Positions 21,628 through 28,924 of a stretch of DNA of 64,000 nucleotides are shown here, one piece after another. Below the pieces are notes generated by a model. The model searched no databases. It was given only the letters and a program-made list of their open reading frames with translations, and had not been told where the DNA came from. This DNA comes from Streptomyces katrae (GTDB lineage: Bacteria; Actinomycetota; Actinomycetes; Streptomycetales; Streptomycetaceae). Each line of letters begins with the position of its first letter. Positions within the stretch are counted from its first letter, which is position 1. A program made the position numbers and the translations under genes. The DNA lies in the NCBI RefSeq assembly GCF_002028425.1, contig NZ_CP020043.1:284806-348805 (forward strand), in the 5' to 3' direction.

Positions 21628-22292
21628 CAGGCGACTGCCGAGTCGGTGGTTCCGAAGTAGCGGTCGCCGAAGTCGCCGATGCCCGGGATCATGAACGCGT
21701 TCTCGTTGAGGCGCTGCTCGATCGAGGACGTGACGATCTTGACGAGCGGGTACGCGGCGTGGACGGCCTCGATGCCCTCGGGGGAGGCGAGGAAGTTGAC
21801 GAAGACGATGTTCCCCTCCTGCACGCCGGAGTCGAGGAGGACCTCGATGGCGGCCTTGGCGCTGCCGCCGGTGGCGAGCATCGGCTCCAGGAGCAGGACG
21901 TGCCGGTCGGCGATGTCCTCGGGGAAGTTCTTGTAGTACAGGTGCGGGAGCTTGGTGGTCTTGTCCCGCTGGATGAGCAGCTTGCCGACGGTGATGTCGG
22001 GGATGACCTGGCGCAGCTCGTCGAGCATCGAGTCGCCGGCCCGGACCACGGGCACGGCGCACAGCTGGGGGCCGAGTCTCAGGCCCTCGTACGTCTCTCC
22101 GACCGGCGTGATGGCCTCGTGCTGGTCGAACGGCAGCTGGTTGAGCGCCGATTCGAGCAGGAGGCGGATGATGCGCCGGGAGTAGAACACGAAGTCCGCG
22201 CGGGAGGCTCTGCGGTCACGGATGATCGTGTGCATGGCGCGGAGCTGGTTGGTCTGCGGCAGCGGGTGGACATTGTGGTGGCCGGTCGCCAT
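21627..22292 (-). CDS. upp: Uracil phosphoribosyltransferase
   Basis: This 221-residue protein is a UPRT, which converts uracil and PRPP to UMP. The PRPP loop is LLLEPMLATGGSAKAA near residue 130 (the family usually has DPMLATGGS, here Glu for Asp), and the uracil site GIGDFGDRYFG is near the C-terminus. It is coupled to the exporter gene. In this cluster it may handle a uracil-like intermediate, provide salvage to counter a toxic C-nucleoside, or share the PRPP made by the local synthetase. Only a partial Shine-Dalgarno (GCAGG) is seen. Confidence 0.92.
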   Translation of the reverse strand: MATGHHNVHPLPQTNQLRAMHTIIRDRRASRADFVFYSRRIIRLLLESALNQLPFDQHEAITPVGETYEGLRLGPQLCAVPVVRAGDSMLDELRQVIPDITVGKLLIQRDKTTKLPHLYYKNFPEDIADRHVLLLEPMLATGGSAKAAIEVLLDSGVQEGNIVFVNFLASPEGIEAVHAAYPLVKIVTSSIEQRLNENAFMIPGIGDFGDRYFGTTDSAVA

Positions 22293-22337
22293 GAGAAACC
22301 TGCTTCTCGTCGGTCGTGGAGACGTGCTGCGGCCGGG

Positions 22338-22361
22338 CCCGGGGCCCCGCGGGGCCCCGGG
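22338..22361 (-). terminator. GC-rich hairpin between TrpF-like gene and upp
   Basis: CCCGGGGCCCC at 22338-22348 and its exact complement at 22351-22361 could form a very stable stem with a minimal loop. It may attenuate readthrough from the TrpF-like gene into upp. There is no T-run, so termination is uncertain. Confidence 0.4.
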
Positions 22362-22390
22362 AACCGCAACCGTGTGGTCGGGTGCCGGGA

Positions 22391-23080
22391 TCAGCCGTTG
22401 GCGATCTCGGCGAAGGCCTTCCGCGACTCGGCCACGAACTTCGCGACCTTGGCGCGGTCCTTGCGGCGGTCGTCGCCCTCCAGGAGGCTGTGGGCGTCGA
22501 CGGCGGCGGGCTTGACGAAGCGGATCGCGTCGGCGACGTTCTCCGGGCTCAGGCCGCCCGCCATCATCAGGGGCTTGGGGGAACGGCGCACGAGCTCGGC
22601 GCTGACGTTCCAGTCGTGGGTGAGGCCGGTGGCGCCCTTGGCACCGGTGGCCGGGTTGAAGGTGTCGGTGATGAACATGTCCACGAACTCGGCGACCTCG
22701 TCGACGAACTGGAGGAGCTCCTCGGCGTTGTCCTCCTTCACGACCAGGCTCTTGAGCACGTAGAGGTCGGGGCGGTCGGCCTTGAGCTTGCGCAGCTGCT
22801 CCGGCTCGACGTCGCCGTGGAGCTGGACGGCCTTGACGCCCAGCTGCGTGGTGAACGCGCTGATCTCGTCGGCGTCCACCATGTAGCTGATGAGGACGCC
22901 CTCCTGGGGAGCCGTCAGGCCGGCGATGATCTCCGTGGCCGCGGCCTCGGAGATGTCGTCCTTGCCCGACGGGAGGCGGAGCGGGAAGCCGAACCAGTCG
23001 ACGCCCTCCTCGGCCAGCATCTTGGCCTCCTCGGCGTCGATGATGCCGGCGACCTGCACCAGGTCCTTCACGTCACTCAT
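22391..23080 (-). CDS. TrpF-like protein (phosphoribosylanthranilate isomerase fold) without catalytic Cys
   Basis: This 229-residue protein has the beta/alpha-barrel pattern and phosphate-binding ends of phosphoribosylanthranilate isomerase: VKAVQLHGD near residue 80, TDTFNPATGAKGATGLTHDW near 140, and the glycine-rich MMAGGLSPENV near 172. The strand-1 motif KICG that supplies the catalytic cysteine reads QVAGI here, so Cys is Ala. The general-acid Asp region is kept. It is therefore unlikely to be a normal TrpF and may rearrange a phosphoribosyl intermediate of the nucleoside pathway. AAAGGAA precedes the ATG. It starts the upp/exporter operon. Confidence 0.83.
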   Translation of the reverse strand: MSDVKDLVQVAGIIDAEEAKMLAEEGVDWFGFPLRLPSGKDDISEAAATEIIAGLTAPQEGVLISYMVDADEISAFTTQLGVKAVQLHGDVEPEQLRKLKADRPDLYVLKSLVVKEDNAEELLQFVDEVAEFVDMFITDTFNPATGAKGATGLTHDWNVSAELVRRSPKPLMMAGGLSPENVADAIRFVKPAAVDAHSLLEGDDRRKDRAKVAKFVAESRKAFAEIANG

Positions 23081-23103
23081 GTGTGTTCCTTTGCGGAATG
23101 ATC

Positions 23104-23135
23104 TGATGAATCAAACAGTTTGATGAATCAAACAG
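23104..23135. promoter_or_regulatory. Tandem 15-bp repeat upstream of the TrpF-like gene
   Basis: TGATGAATCAAACAG occurs at 23104-23118 and 23121-23135. Each contains a GATGAATC near-palindrome, and the overlapping GTTTGATGAATCAAAC is an imperfect inverted repeat. The site lies 24-55 bp before the start of the putative nucleoside operon and is a likely operator for an unknown regulator. Confidence 0.5.
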
Positions 23136-23241
23136 ACTTGCGAGAGGCCGAGTGGACGTGTCCCGGTTTGACGGACTTCGGTACACGTCACGGGATGCTC
23201 ACGAAAAGCCTCGTTGGTACCCATCTGTTGGTCAACGGGAT

Positions 23242-24156
23242 CTATGTCAGATCCCGGTCAACCTTCTTCATTTCCCGGTCAGTTGTGGCCGAGACCCGCT
23301 CCGTCCCCGGCTCCCGGGCGAGTAGGCACTCCTCCAGGAAGGCCATGACCCGCAGGTGGTAGGAGCGGGAGGCCCAGCCCAGACTGGTGTTGTGTCCAGC
23401 ATGGGGCTGGATGACCAGTTCTGTGGAGGCCCCGGTCAGCGGACTCAGCAGTTCCTCCAGCGCCGCGCCGTCATACCTCCACCACAGCTCCTGTTCGGCG
23501 AAGGTGAAGCGCACCGGGGCCCGTACGCCGGCGGCCACGGCGGGGTACATGTGCGGCCACAGCGGGGTCTCGCGGGCCTCCTCGGCGGGAACCGGGCACA
23601 CCAGGCCGGTGCAGGCCCGGAAGGCCTCCGGCGGGTAGAAGCGCAGCGCGCCCCAGTGCCGGCGCCACTGGCCGGGGAAGTCCGTCCCGGGCAACTGCCC
23701 TGGCTCCACGGCGAAATGGCGCCCGACACCGCACAGGTCCACGCCCAGCGGCGCGGTCCGGCCCCGGGCGGCGGCCGCCGCGGACAGCGCGAGGCGGCCG
23801 CCATTGGAGTGCGCCACGAGGAAGAAGCCCGCGCCGGTCTCGTGCCCCCGGGCGTACCCGTCGAGGGCGGCGAGCAGGACGCCGGTCTGCCCGGCGAGGT
23901 CCAGCCCCCGGGGCAGCGGGTCCGCGGAGGCCCCGTAGCCGGGCCGGTCCAGGGCGAGGACGGCGAAGCCCAGCGAGGCGCCGAGCTCCAGCAGGGAGAA
24001 GCCGGGCCGCACCCGGCTGTCGAAGTAGCCCGCCCTCATCCCCGCCCCGTGCAGCGCCACCACCACGGCCCGCGGCACGGGGTCCGCGGGCAGCGCGAGC
24101 AGCCCGGACAGCGGGATCCCGTCCGCGTCGAGGACGACGGGCCGCACGGCGGTCAT
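23242..24156 (-). CDS. Alpha/beta-hydrolase
   Basis: This 304-residue protein has the oxyanion stretch ALHGAGM near residue 35, the nucleophile elbow FLVAHSNGG near 115 (Ala for the usual Gly before His-Ser) and a C-terminal HAGHNTSLG histidine near 255, so the Ser-His pair of an alpha/beta-hydrolase is present. It follows the SnoaL-like gene by 7 bp and probably forms an operon with it. It could be a tailoring esterase or lactone hydrolase of the polyketide pathway. The family is too broad to predict a substrate. Confidence 0.82.
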   Translation of the reverse strand: MTAVRPVVLDADGIPLSGLLALPADPVPRAVVVALHGAGMRAGYFDSRVRPGFSLLELGASLGFAVLALDRPGYGASADPLPRGLDLAGQTGVLLAALDGYARGHETGAGFFLVAHSNGGRLALSAAAAARGRTAPLGVDLCGVGRHFAVEPGQLPGTDFPGQWRRHWGALRFYPPEAFRACTGLVCPVPAEEARETPLWPHMYPAVAAGVRAPVRFTFAEQELWWRYDGAALEELLSPLTGASTELVIQPHAGHNTSLGWASRSYHLRVMAFLEECLLAREPGTERVSATTDREMKKVDRDLT

Positions 24157-24163
24157 CCGCCGC

Positions 24164-24661
24164 TCACAGGCGGACGCCCGCGAGCTCGGGCAGCCGGACG
24201 CCGGAGTCCCACACCACGCGGAACGAGACGTGGCTCAGCCGCCAGCCGTCCGCCGTGCGCACGGCACGGGCCTCGGTGTGCCCGCCCACGTCGAAGTGGG
24301 CGGCCGGACCCGCGCCGGCGTGGTGGACGTGGGTGGTCACCTGCTGGGCCCGGACGACGGCCCGGTCTCCGTCGAGGGTGATGGAGTGGTTGGCGCTCAC
24401 GTGGTGCGTGCGCGCCCACCGGCCCCGGGCCTCGCGCTGGAGGGCGGCGAAGGCCTCGACGCCCGTGCACACGCCGATCGGGAAGGCGAAGGTGGCGCCC
24501 TCGGTGAACAGCGTGGCGAACCGGGCCTCGTCCGGGCCGGTCCCGTCGAAGGTGTCCAGGGCGGTGACGTAGCGGTCGAACAGCTCCCGCAGCTCGGCGC
24601 GGTCGCGCAGGATCCGTATCTGGTCGCGCAGCTCCGCGATGTCGTCGTAGGTCGGTGGCAT
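24164..24661 (-). CDS. SnoaL/NTF2-like protein
   Basis: This 165-residue protein has the cone-shaped NTF2-like pattern: an N-terminal helix pair (IAELRDQIRILRDRAELRELFDRYV), then strands with THHVSANHSITLDGDRAVVRAQ. It resembles SnoaL-like cyclases, dehydratases and hydroxylases found with aromatic polyketides. Catalysis in such proteins usually relies on an Asp/His pair, and candidates are in the HHVSANH segment. It stands alone with the hydrolase gene between the nucleoside locus and the second polyketide block, so its pathway is not certain. Confidence 0.75.
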   Translation of the reverse strand: MPPTYDDIAELRDQIRILRDRAELRELFDRYVTALDTFDGTGPDEARFATLFTEGATFAFPIGVCTGVEAFAALQREARGRWARTHHVSANHSITLDGDRAVVRAQQVTTHVHHAGAGPAAHFDVGGHTEARAVRTADGWRLSHVSFRVVWDSGVRLPELAGVRL

Positions 24662-24849
24662 GGCCCTCTCCTGTGGGCGGACTCACGGGATACCGCGGTC
24701 TGGAGCGTCCGCCCGCGAACTCCTTGACCGGGCCGGCGACGGGGCCGGCCGTCCACGAGGGCCGCGGGGGGCCACGGCCCCGGGTGGTGTCCTGTCGGAC
24801 CGGGCCGGATCCGGCCGGGCGCGGGTGGCGCGGCCGGATCGCGGCCGGA

Positions 24850-25089
24850 TCAGGCCGGGCGCGTCCCGGCGGGGTTCTCCCGCCAGGTGCGCGCGCCGTG
24901 GAAGGCCCGGGGCTGCTGTGGGCAGCGCCAGCCCGCCAGGGTGGGCCCGCAGCCGGCCGTGCCGCCGTGCTGGCCCTCGTACGCCGCCGCCCGGGCCAGG
25001 ACGACGGCGGTGAGCGCCGCCAGTTCCTCGGCGTCGGGCCGCCCCTTGACCACGTGGATGAGGCGGCCGGCCTCCGGATGCGTGTCCAT
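24850..25089 (-). CDS. Acyl-CoA carboxylase epsilon subunit
   Basis: This 79-residue protein carries IHVVKGRPDAEELAALTAVVLARAAA, the characteristic core of actinobacterial acyl-CoA carboxylase epsilon subunits, followed by a Trp-rich tail (GWRCPQQPRAFHGARTWRENP). Epsilon subunits bind and stimulate the beta subunit of acetyl/propionyl-CoA carboxylase. It would boost malonyl-CoA for the adjacent polyketide genes, using catalytic subunits encoded elsewhere. It lies 83 bp downstream of the malonyltransferase gene, probably in the same transcript. Confidence 0.8.
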   Translation of the reverse strand: MDTHPEAGRLIHVVKGRPDAEELAALTAVVLARAAAYEGQHGGTAGCGPTLAGWRCPQQPRAFHGARTWRENPAGTRPA

Positions 25090-25172
25090 GGACTGCTCCT
25101 CGTCTCGTGACCTCCCGCCGGCCTTCGGCGCGGCGGGTCTGACGTGCGTGCGGCGGGGATGGGGCGGGCCGG

Positions 25173-26123
25173 TCAGACCGTGGTGGTGCTCAGCTCGTCG
25201 ACGGCCTGCGCCAGCCGCTCCGGCGTGTGCGTGCTGTGGACGCGGGCCCCCGGCAGGATGCGGCGGACCAGACCGCCGAGCACCCGGCCGGGGCCCACCT
25301 CCACGAACCGGTCCGCGCCCGAGGCGGCGAGCGTCTCCACCGCCCCGGTCCAGCGCACCGGGGTGGTGAGCTGGCAGCGCAGGGCGACCACGGCCTCGGC
25401 GGCCGTCGTCACCCACCCGCCGGTGACACCGGAGACCAGGGGTACGGCCGGGTCGCGGAACTCGGTCGCGATCAGCGTCTCGGTGAACTCCGCCTCGGCC
25501 TCGCCGAGCAGGCTGGAGTGGAACGGACCGCCGGTCCGCAGCCATTCCACCCGCGCCCCGGCCGCCCGGGCCTCCTGCGTCACCCGGGCCACCGCCTCGG
25601 CCTGCCCGGACACCACGGTCTGCCGGGGCTCGTTGTCCCCGGCCACCTCCACGACCTGGCCGGTGGCCGCCCGGGTCTCGGCGCACAGGCGCGTCAGGTC
25701 GGGGCGGCTCAGGCCGATGACCGCGGCCGTGGCGCTGCCGACCCGGTCCCCGACGGTCGCCACCAGTTCGCTGCGCAGCCGGACCAGCCACAGCGCCTCG
25801 GTCCACTCCAGGGCGCCCGCGGCCACCAGCGCCGCGTACTCGCCCAGGCTGTGGCCGGCCACCGCGTCCGGCTCCAGGCCCCGGCCGCGCAGCACCTCCA
25901 GTACGGCCATGCTGGTCAGGAAGGCGGCCGGCTGCGCGACCGTCGGGTCCTCCAGGTCCCGGGGGGACCCGTCGACGCACAGCCGGGACAGCGGGAAGCC
26001 GAGGAGGTCGTCGGCGGTGCGGTAGTAGGTGTCGGCGAGGTCCGGCCGCAGGGCGATCAGCTCCTTGCCCATACCGGCGCATTCGGAGCCCTGGCCCGGG
26101 AAGAGGAAGGCGGTGCGGGTCAT
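25173..26123 (-). CDS. fabD: Malonyl-CoA:ACP acyltransferase
   Basis: This 316-residue FabD/MAT-type enzyme has FPGQGSE at the N-terminus, the GHSLGEYAALVAAGA nucleophile motif near residue 95 and the GPFHSSL histidine motif near 200. It loads malonyl units onto the carrier proteins. It is clustered with a PPTase and an acyl carrier protein and so is likely dedicated to the polyketide pathway, though primary-metabolism FabD could be functionally equivalent. The gene is 23 bp downstream of the PPTase gene. Confidence 0.92.
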   Translation of the reverse strand: MTRTAFLFPGQGSECAGMGKELIALRPDLADTYYRTADDLLGFPLSRLCVDGSPRDLEDPTVAQPAAFLTSMAVLEVLRGRGLEPDAVAGHSLGEYAALVAAGALEWTEALWLVRLRSELVATVGDRVGSATAAVIGLSRPDLTRLCAETRAATGQVVEVAGDNEPRQTVVSGQAEAVARVTQEARAAGARVEWLRTGGPFHSSLLGEAEAEFTETLIATEFRDPAVPLVSGVTGGWVTTAAEAVVALRCQLTTPVRWTGAVETLAASGADRFVEVGPGRVLGGLVRRILPGARVHSTHTPERLAQAVDELSTTTV

Positions 26124-26146
26124 CCGGTCACGTCCTTACTTGCGGT

Positions 26147-26974
26147 TCAACTGGCGAGGACCGTGTCGTTCGGTCCGGGGGCGGCGGCGCCGCACACGGT
26201 GTTGCCTGCGGCCAGCCAGGTGTCGGGCACCCACCTGACGTTGACGACCTTCGGGGGCTGTCCCTTGACCGCCACCGCGGCGGCGTGGGTGGTGTCCGCG
26301 GGAACGCCGACCATGGTCCAGCCCTCGGGGTGCCGGTCCAGTTCGGTGCCCAGGTAGTCCTCGGCGGGCGAGCGGCTCAACCCTGTCCCAAGCCCCTTGA
26401 GAAACGCTTCCTTGCGGGTCCAGATCTGCCCGAAGAGGTGCCGGCGCGTCTCCGCGGACCCGGCCTCGGCTATCTCGATCTGCTCGTCGGGGTGCAGCGC
26501 CTTGGAGCAGATGTCCACCGTCTCGGCGCCGGGGAGTTTCTCCACGTCAACGCCGAGCGGAACCGTTCCGACACCGACCATGGCCACTCCCCCGCTGTGC
26601 GAGAGCGAGTAGTGCAGGGGCGGCGGCGGGGGTGACAGCGCCGGGCGGCCGTGCGCCTCGCCGCAGCCGGGGCAGGGCTCGCGCATGAAGCGGACGTCCT
26701 GGGGCAGAGTGGCCGTGTAACGTCCGAGCAGCCGGCGCACGGCGACGTGCGCGGCGGCGTAGAGCATGCCGTCCGAGCGGCGGATGAAGGCGTCGGCGCG
26801 CTTGCGCTCCTCCGCGTCGAGTTCGCCGACCGCGAGGGCGTCGGCGTCCGGACCGGTCGGGCGGCGGATCAGCCAGAGGTCGACCCGGTCGGCGGAGAGG
26901 GTGAAGTCGGGCCGGTCCAGGCCCTGGTGGTTCACCACCGGGCGGGCGGCCGGCAGCAGAGCGGTAGTCGTCAT
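26147..26974 (-). CDS. Sfp-type phosphopantetheinyl transferase
   Basis: This 275-residue enzyme attaches 4'-phosphopantetheine to carrier proteins. It has the PPTase motifs YSLSHSGGVAMV near residue 124, PLGVDVEKL near 143, and IWTRKEAFLKGLGTGLS near 195 with the magnesium-binding and catalytic residues. It overlaps the upstream carrier-protein gene (ATGA), a tight link to its likely substrate. Being of the broad Sfp/Gsp type, it could also activate the BpsA carrier domain encoded 10 kb away. That cross-use is an inference. Confidence 0.93.
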   Translation of the reverse strand: MTTTALLPAARPVVNHQGLDRPDFTLSADRVDLWLIRRPTGPDADALAVGELDAEERKRADAFIRRSDGMLYAAAHVAVRRLLGRYTATLPQDVRFMREPCPGCGEAHGRPALSPPPPPLHYSLSHSGGVAMVGVGTVPLGVDVEKLPGAETVDICSKALHPDEQIEIAEAGSAETRRHLFGQIWTRKEAFLKGLGTGLSRSPAEDYLGTELDRHPEGWTMVGVPADTTHAAAVAVKGQPPKVVNVRWVPDTWLAAGNTVCGAAAPGPNDTVLAS

Positions 26975-27348
26975 GCCGGCACCGCTGCCCCGTGCAGGTG
27001 GGCCTCGGGGCCGAGCTGACCGGCGAGGCAGTCGATGAGCTCCTGGGCGCTGTTGGCGAGCAGCAGCCGCTGGAGGTTGACGTCGACTCCGAGCGTGGCT
27101 TCCATCCGGTACTGGAGTTCGATGCCGGAGATCGAGCCGATGCCGAGGCAGCCCATGGGGCGGCCCGTGGTGTCGACGAGGTGCGGTTCGATGCCGAGGA
27201 TGCGCCCGAGCTCCTCGCGCACGTACTGCTCGAGGATCCGCGTGCGCTCGCGCAGGCCGGCGGTGGCCAGGACGGCCATGTCGGGCCGGGTCATGTGGAC
27301 CAGGCCGTTGTCTGTTTCGTATGTCTGTGACATGTGAAGTGTGGTCAT
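26971..27348 (-). CDS. Stand-alone acyl carrier protein, type I-like
   Basis: This 125-residue protein has a carrier domain around residues 45-115. The serine lies in LGIGSISGIELQYRMEATLGVDV, where the usual Asp before Ser is Gly. The following helix and SAQELIDCLAG resemble carrier domains of modular PKSs more than the DSL-type ACPs of the two other genes here. It has an N-terminal extension of about 40 residues. AGGAAAG precedes the ATG, which overlaps the MFS stop as ATGA; an internal ATG at 27333 is possible. It may carry a starter or side chain rather than the main chain. Confidence 0.82.
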   Translation of the reverse strand: MTTLHMSQTYETDNGLVHMTRPDMAVLATAGLRERTRILEQYVREELGRILGIEPHLVDTTGRPMGCLGIGSISGIELQYRMEATLGVDVNLQRLLLANSAQELIDCLAGQLGPEAHLHGAAVPA

Positions 27349-28754
27349 GATGCTTTCCTGGTCGAGGTGGGCACCGCGGGAGGGAGAGGGAGCTCCGGCG
27401 GTTCTCGGGACGGGTCGGTCGATGGGTGGGCGAGGCCGGCGAGGGCGACGCCCGCGCCGCCCAGGCCGACGGCGGTGACCAGCCAGAGCGCCGCGCTCCG
27501 GCCGGAGGCCGCGTACAGCGCGGACGTCAGCGCCGGGGTGAGCGCCGCGCCGAGCTGCACGGAGGTCTGGTAGAGCCCGCCGGCCGCCGCCTGGAGGCCG
27601 GAGGGGAGGGAGCCGGTCGCCTGGAGGTGCAGCGCCGTGAAGGCGAGCACGAAGGCGAGGCCGACGAGGGACATGGAGGGCAACAGTTCGACATACCGTG
27701 CCCCGCCCGCGCCGGAGCGCGGGTAGAGCGCGTATCCGGCCGGGGCGGCGAGCGCGCCGGCGGCCACGGCCCGCGCCGGCCCCAGCCGGGAGGCGATCCG
27801 CCCCGAGTGCAGGGCGGTCAGGGCCAGGGGCGCGCCGGCGGGCAGGAACCCGAGGGCCGTCTCCCACGAACTCCAGCCGCCGCGCCGCAGATCGAGCGCG
27901 GCCACCAGCAGGAAGCTCACGTACGAGCCGTTGAGCGCGGCCGCCCCCAGCGCCGAGCGCACCAGCGGCCCGTGCCCCAGCAGCGCGGTGTTCACGAGCG
28001 GCCGCGCGGAGGCCCGTTCGGCCCGTACGCAGACCAGCGCCGCCGCCGCGGCCGCGAGGGCGCCGCCCCACCACCGGCGGGCCAGGGCCTCCACCAGCCA
28101 CAGCACGGCCGAGGTCAACGCGCCCCCGGCCACCACGGCGTGCCACCGCGCCCCGCCGCCGCCCGCCGGGGCGGGCTCCCGCGGAACGACCCGCAGCGCG
28201 ACGGCGAACAGGGCCAGCGCGACGGGCGCCGGGAAGGCCAGGGTCCAGCGCCAGCCGGCCGCCCCGGTGAGCAGCCCGGACAGCAGCAGCCCGGAACAGA
28301 ACCCGGCGGCCCCGAACAGCGTGTACACCGACACGGCCCGCCGCCGCGCCTCCCGTCCGGAGACGGAGGCCACGATGATGGCGAGCCCGGTGGGCGCGGT
28401 CAGCGCGACGCAGAAACCTTTCACCACCCGGGTGGCGACGAGCAGGTCCAGCCGGTCGGTCAGCGCGCCGCCGAGCGAGGCGGCGGCGAAGAGGAGCAGC
28501 GCGAGGAGGAAGACCCGCCGCCGCCCGAACCACTCCACCAGCCGCCCGCCGAGCAGCACCGACCCGGCGAACCCGGCGGCGAAGCCGGTGACGATCCACT
28601 GCACCCGGGTGACGGAAGACCCCAGCCCGCTGCCGACGGCCGGCAGCGCCACCAGGGTCGCGGACACCTCCAGGGCGTCCACCAACATGTTCGCGGCAAG
28701 CACGGCCACCAGAGCCCAACGGGCCCCGGCCCGGGCGCCGGAGGCAATGCTCAT
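27345..28754 (-). CDS. MFS drug-resistance transporter
   Basis: This 469-residue membrane protein has about fourteen hydrophobic segments and the DHA2-type motif GRLVEWFGRRRVF after the second segment (near residue 80), typical of proton-driven antibiotic efflux. It is followed without a gap by the carrier-protein and PPTase genes and is likely the exporter and self-resistance function of the second polyketide block. The proposed ATG lacks a strong Shine-Dalgarno. A GTG four codons upstream (28766) is an alternative. Confidence 0.9.
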   Translation of the reverse strand: MSIASGARAGARWALVAVLAANMLVDALEVSATLVALPAVGSGLGSSVTRVQWIVTGFAAGFAGSVLLGGRLVEWFGRRRVFLLALLLFAAASLGGALTDRLDLLVATRVVKGFCVALTAPTGLAIIVASVSGREARRRAVSVYTLFGAAGFCSGLLLSGLLTGAAGWRWTLAFPAPVALALFAVALRVVPREPAPAGGGGARWHAVVAGGALTSAVLWLVEALARRWWGGALAAAAAALVCVRAERASARPLVNTALLGHGPLVRSALGAAALNGSYVSFLLVAALDLRRGGWSSWETALGFLPAGAPLALTALHSGRIASRLGPARAVAAGALAAPAGYALYPRSGAGGARYVELLPSMSLVGLAFVLAFTALHLQATGSLPSGLQAAAGGLYQTSVQLGAALTPALTSALYAASGRSAALWLVTAVGLGGAGVALAGLAHPSTDPSREPPELPLPPAVPTSTRKAS

Positions 28755-28924
28755 CGGGGAGTACACACTCGCATTCGAAAGAAGGGGGCGGGGCCGCCCG
28801 GGGAGGGATCCCCGGCCGGCCCCGCCCACCGCCGGCGTGGCGGCGTGGGATACACACGCCGACGGAGTCGAAGGGGACACGGTGTCCGCTGCGGGGCGGG
28901 GAGGAGCACCGCGCAGCGGCGGCG

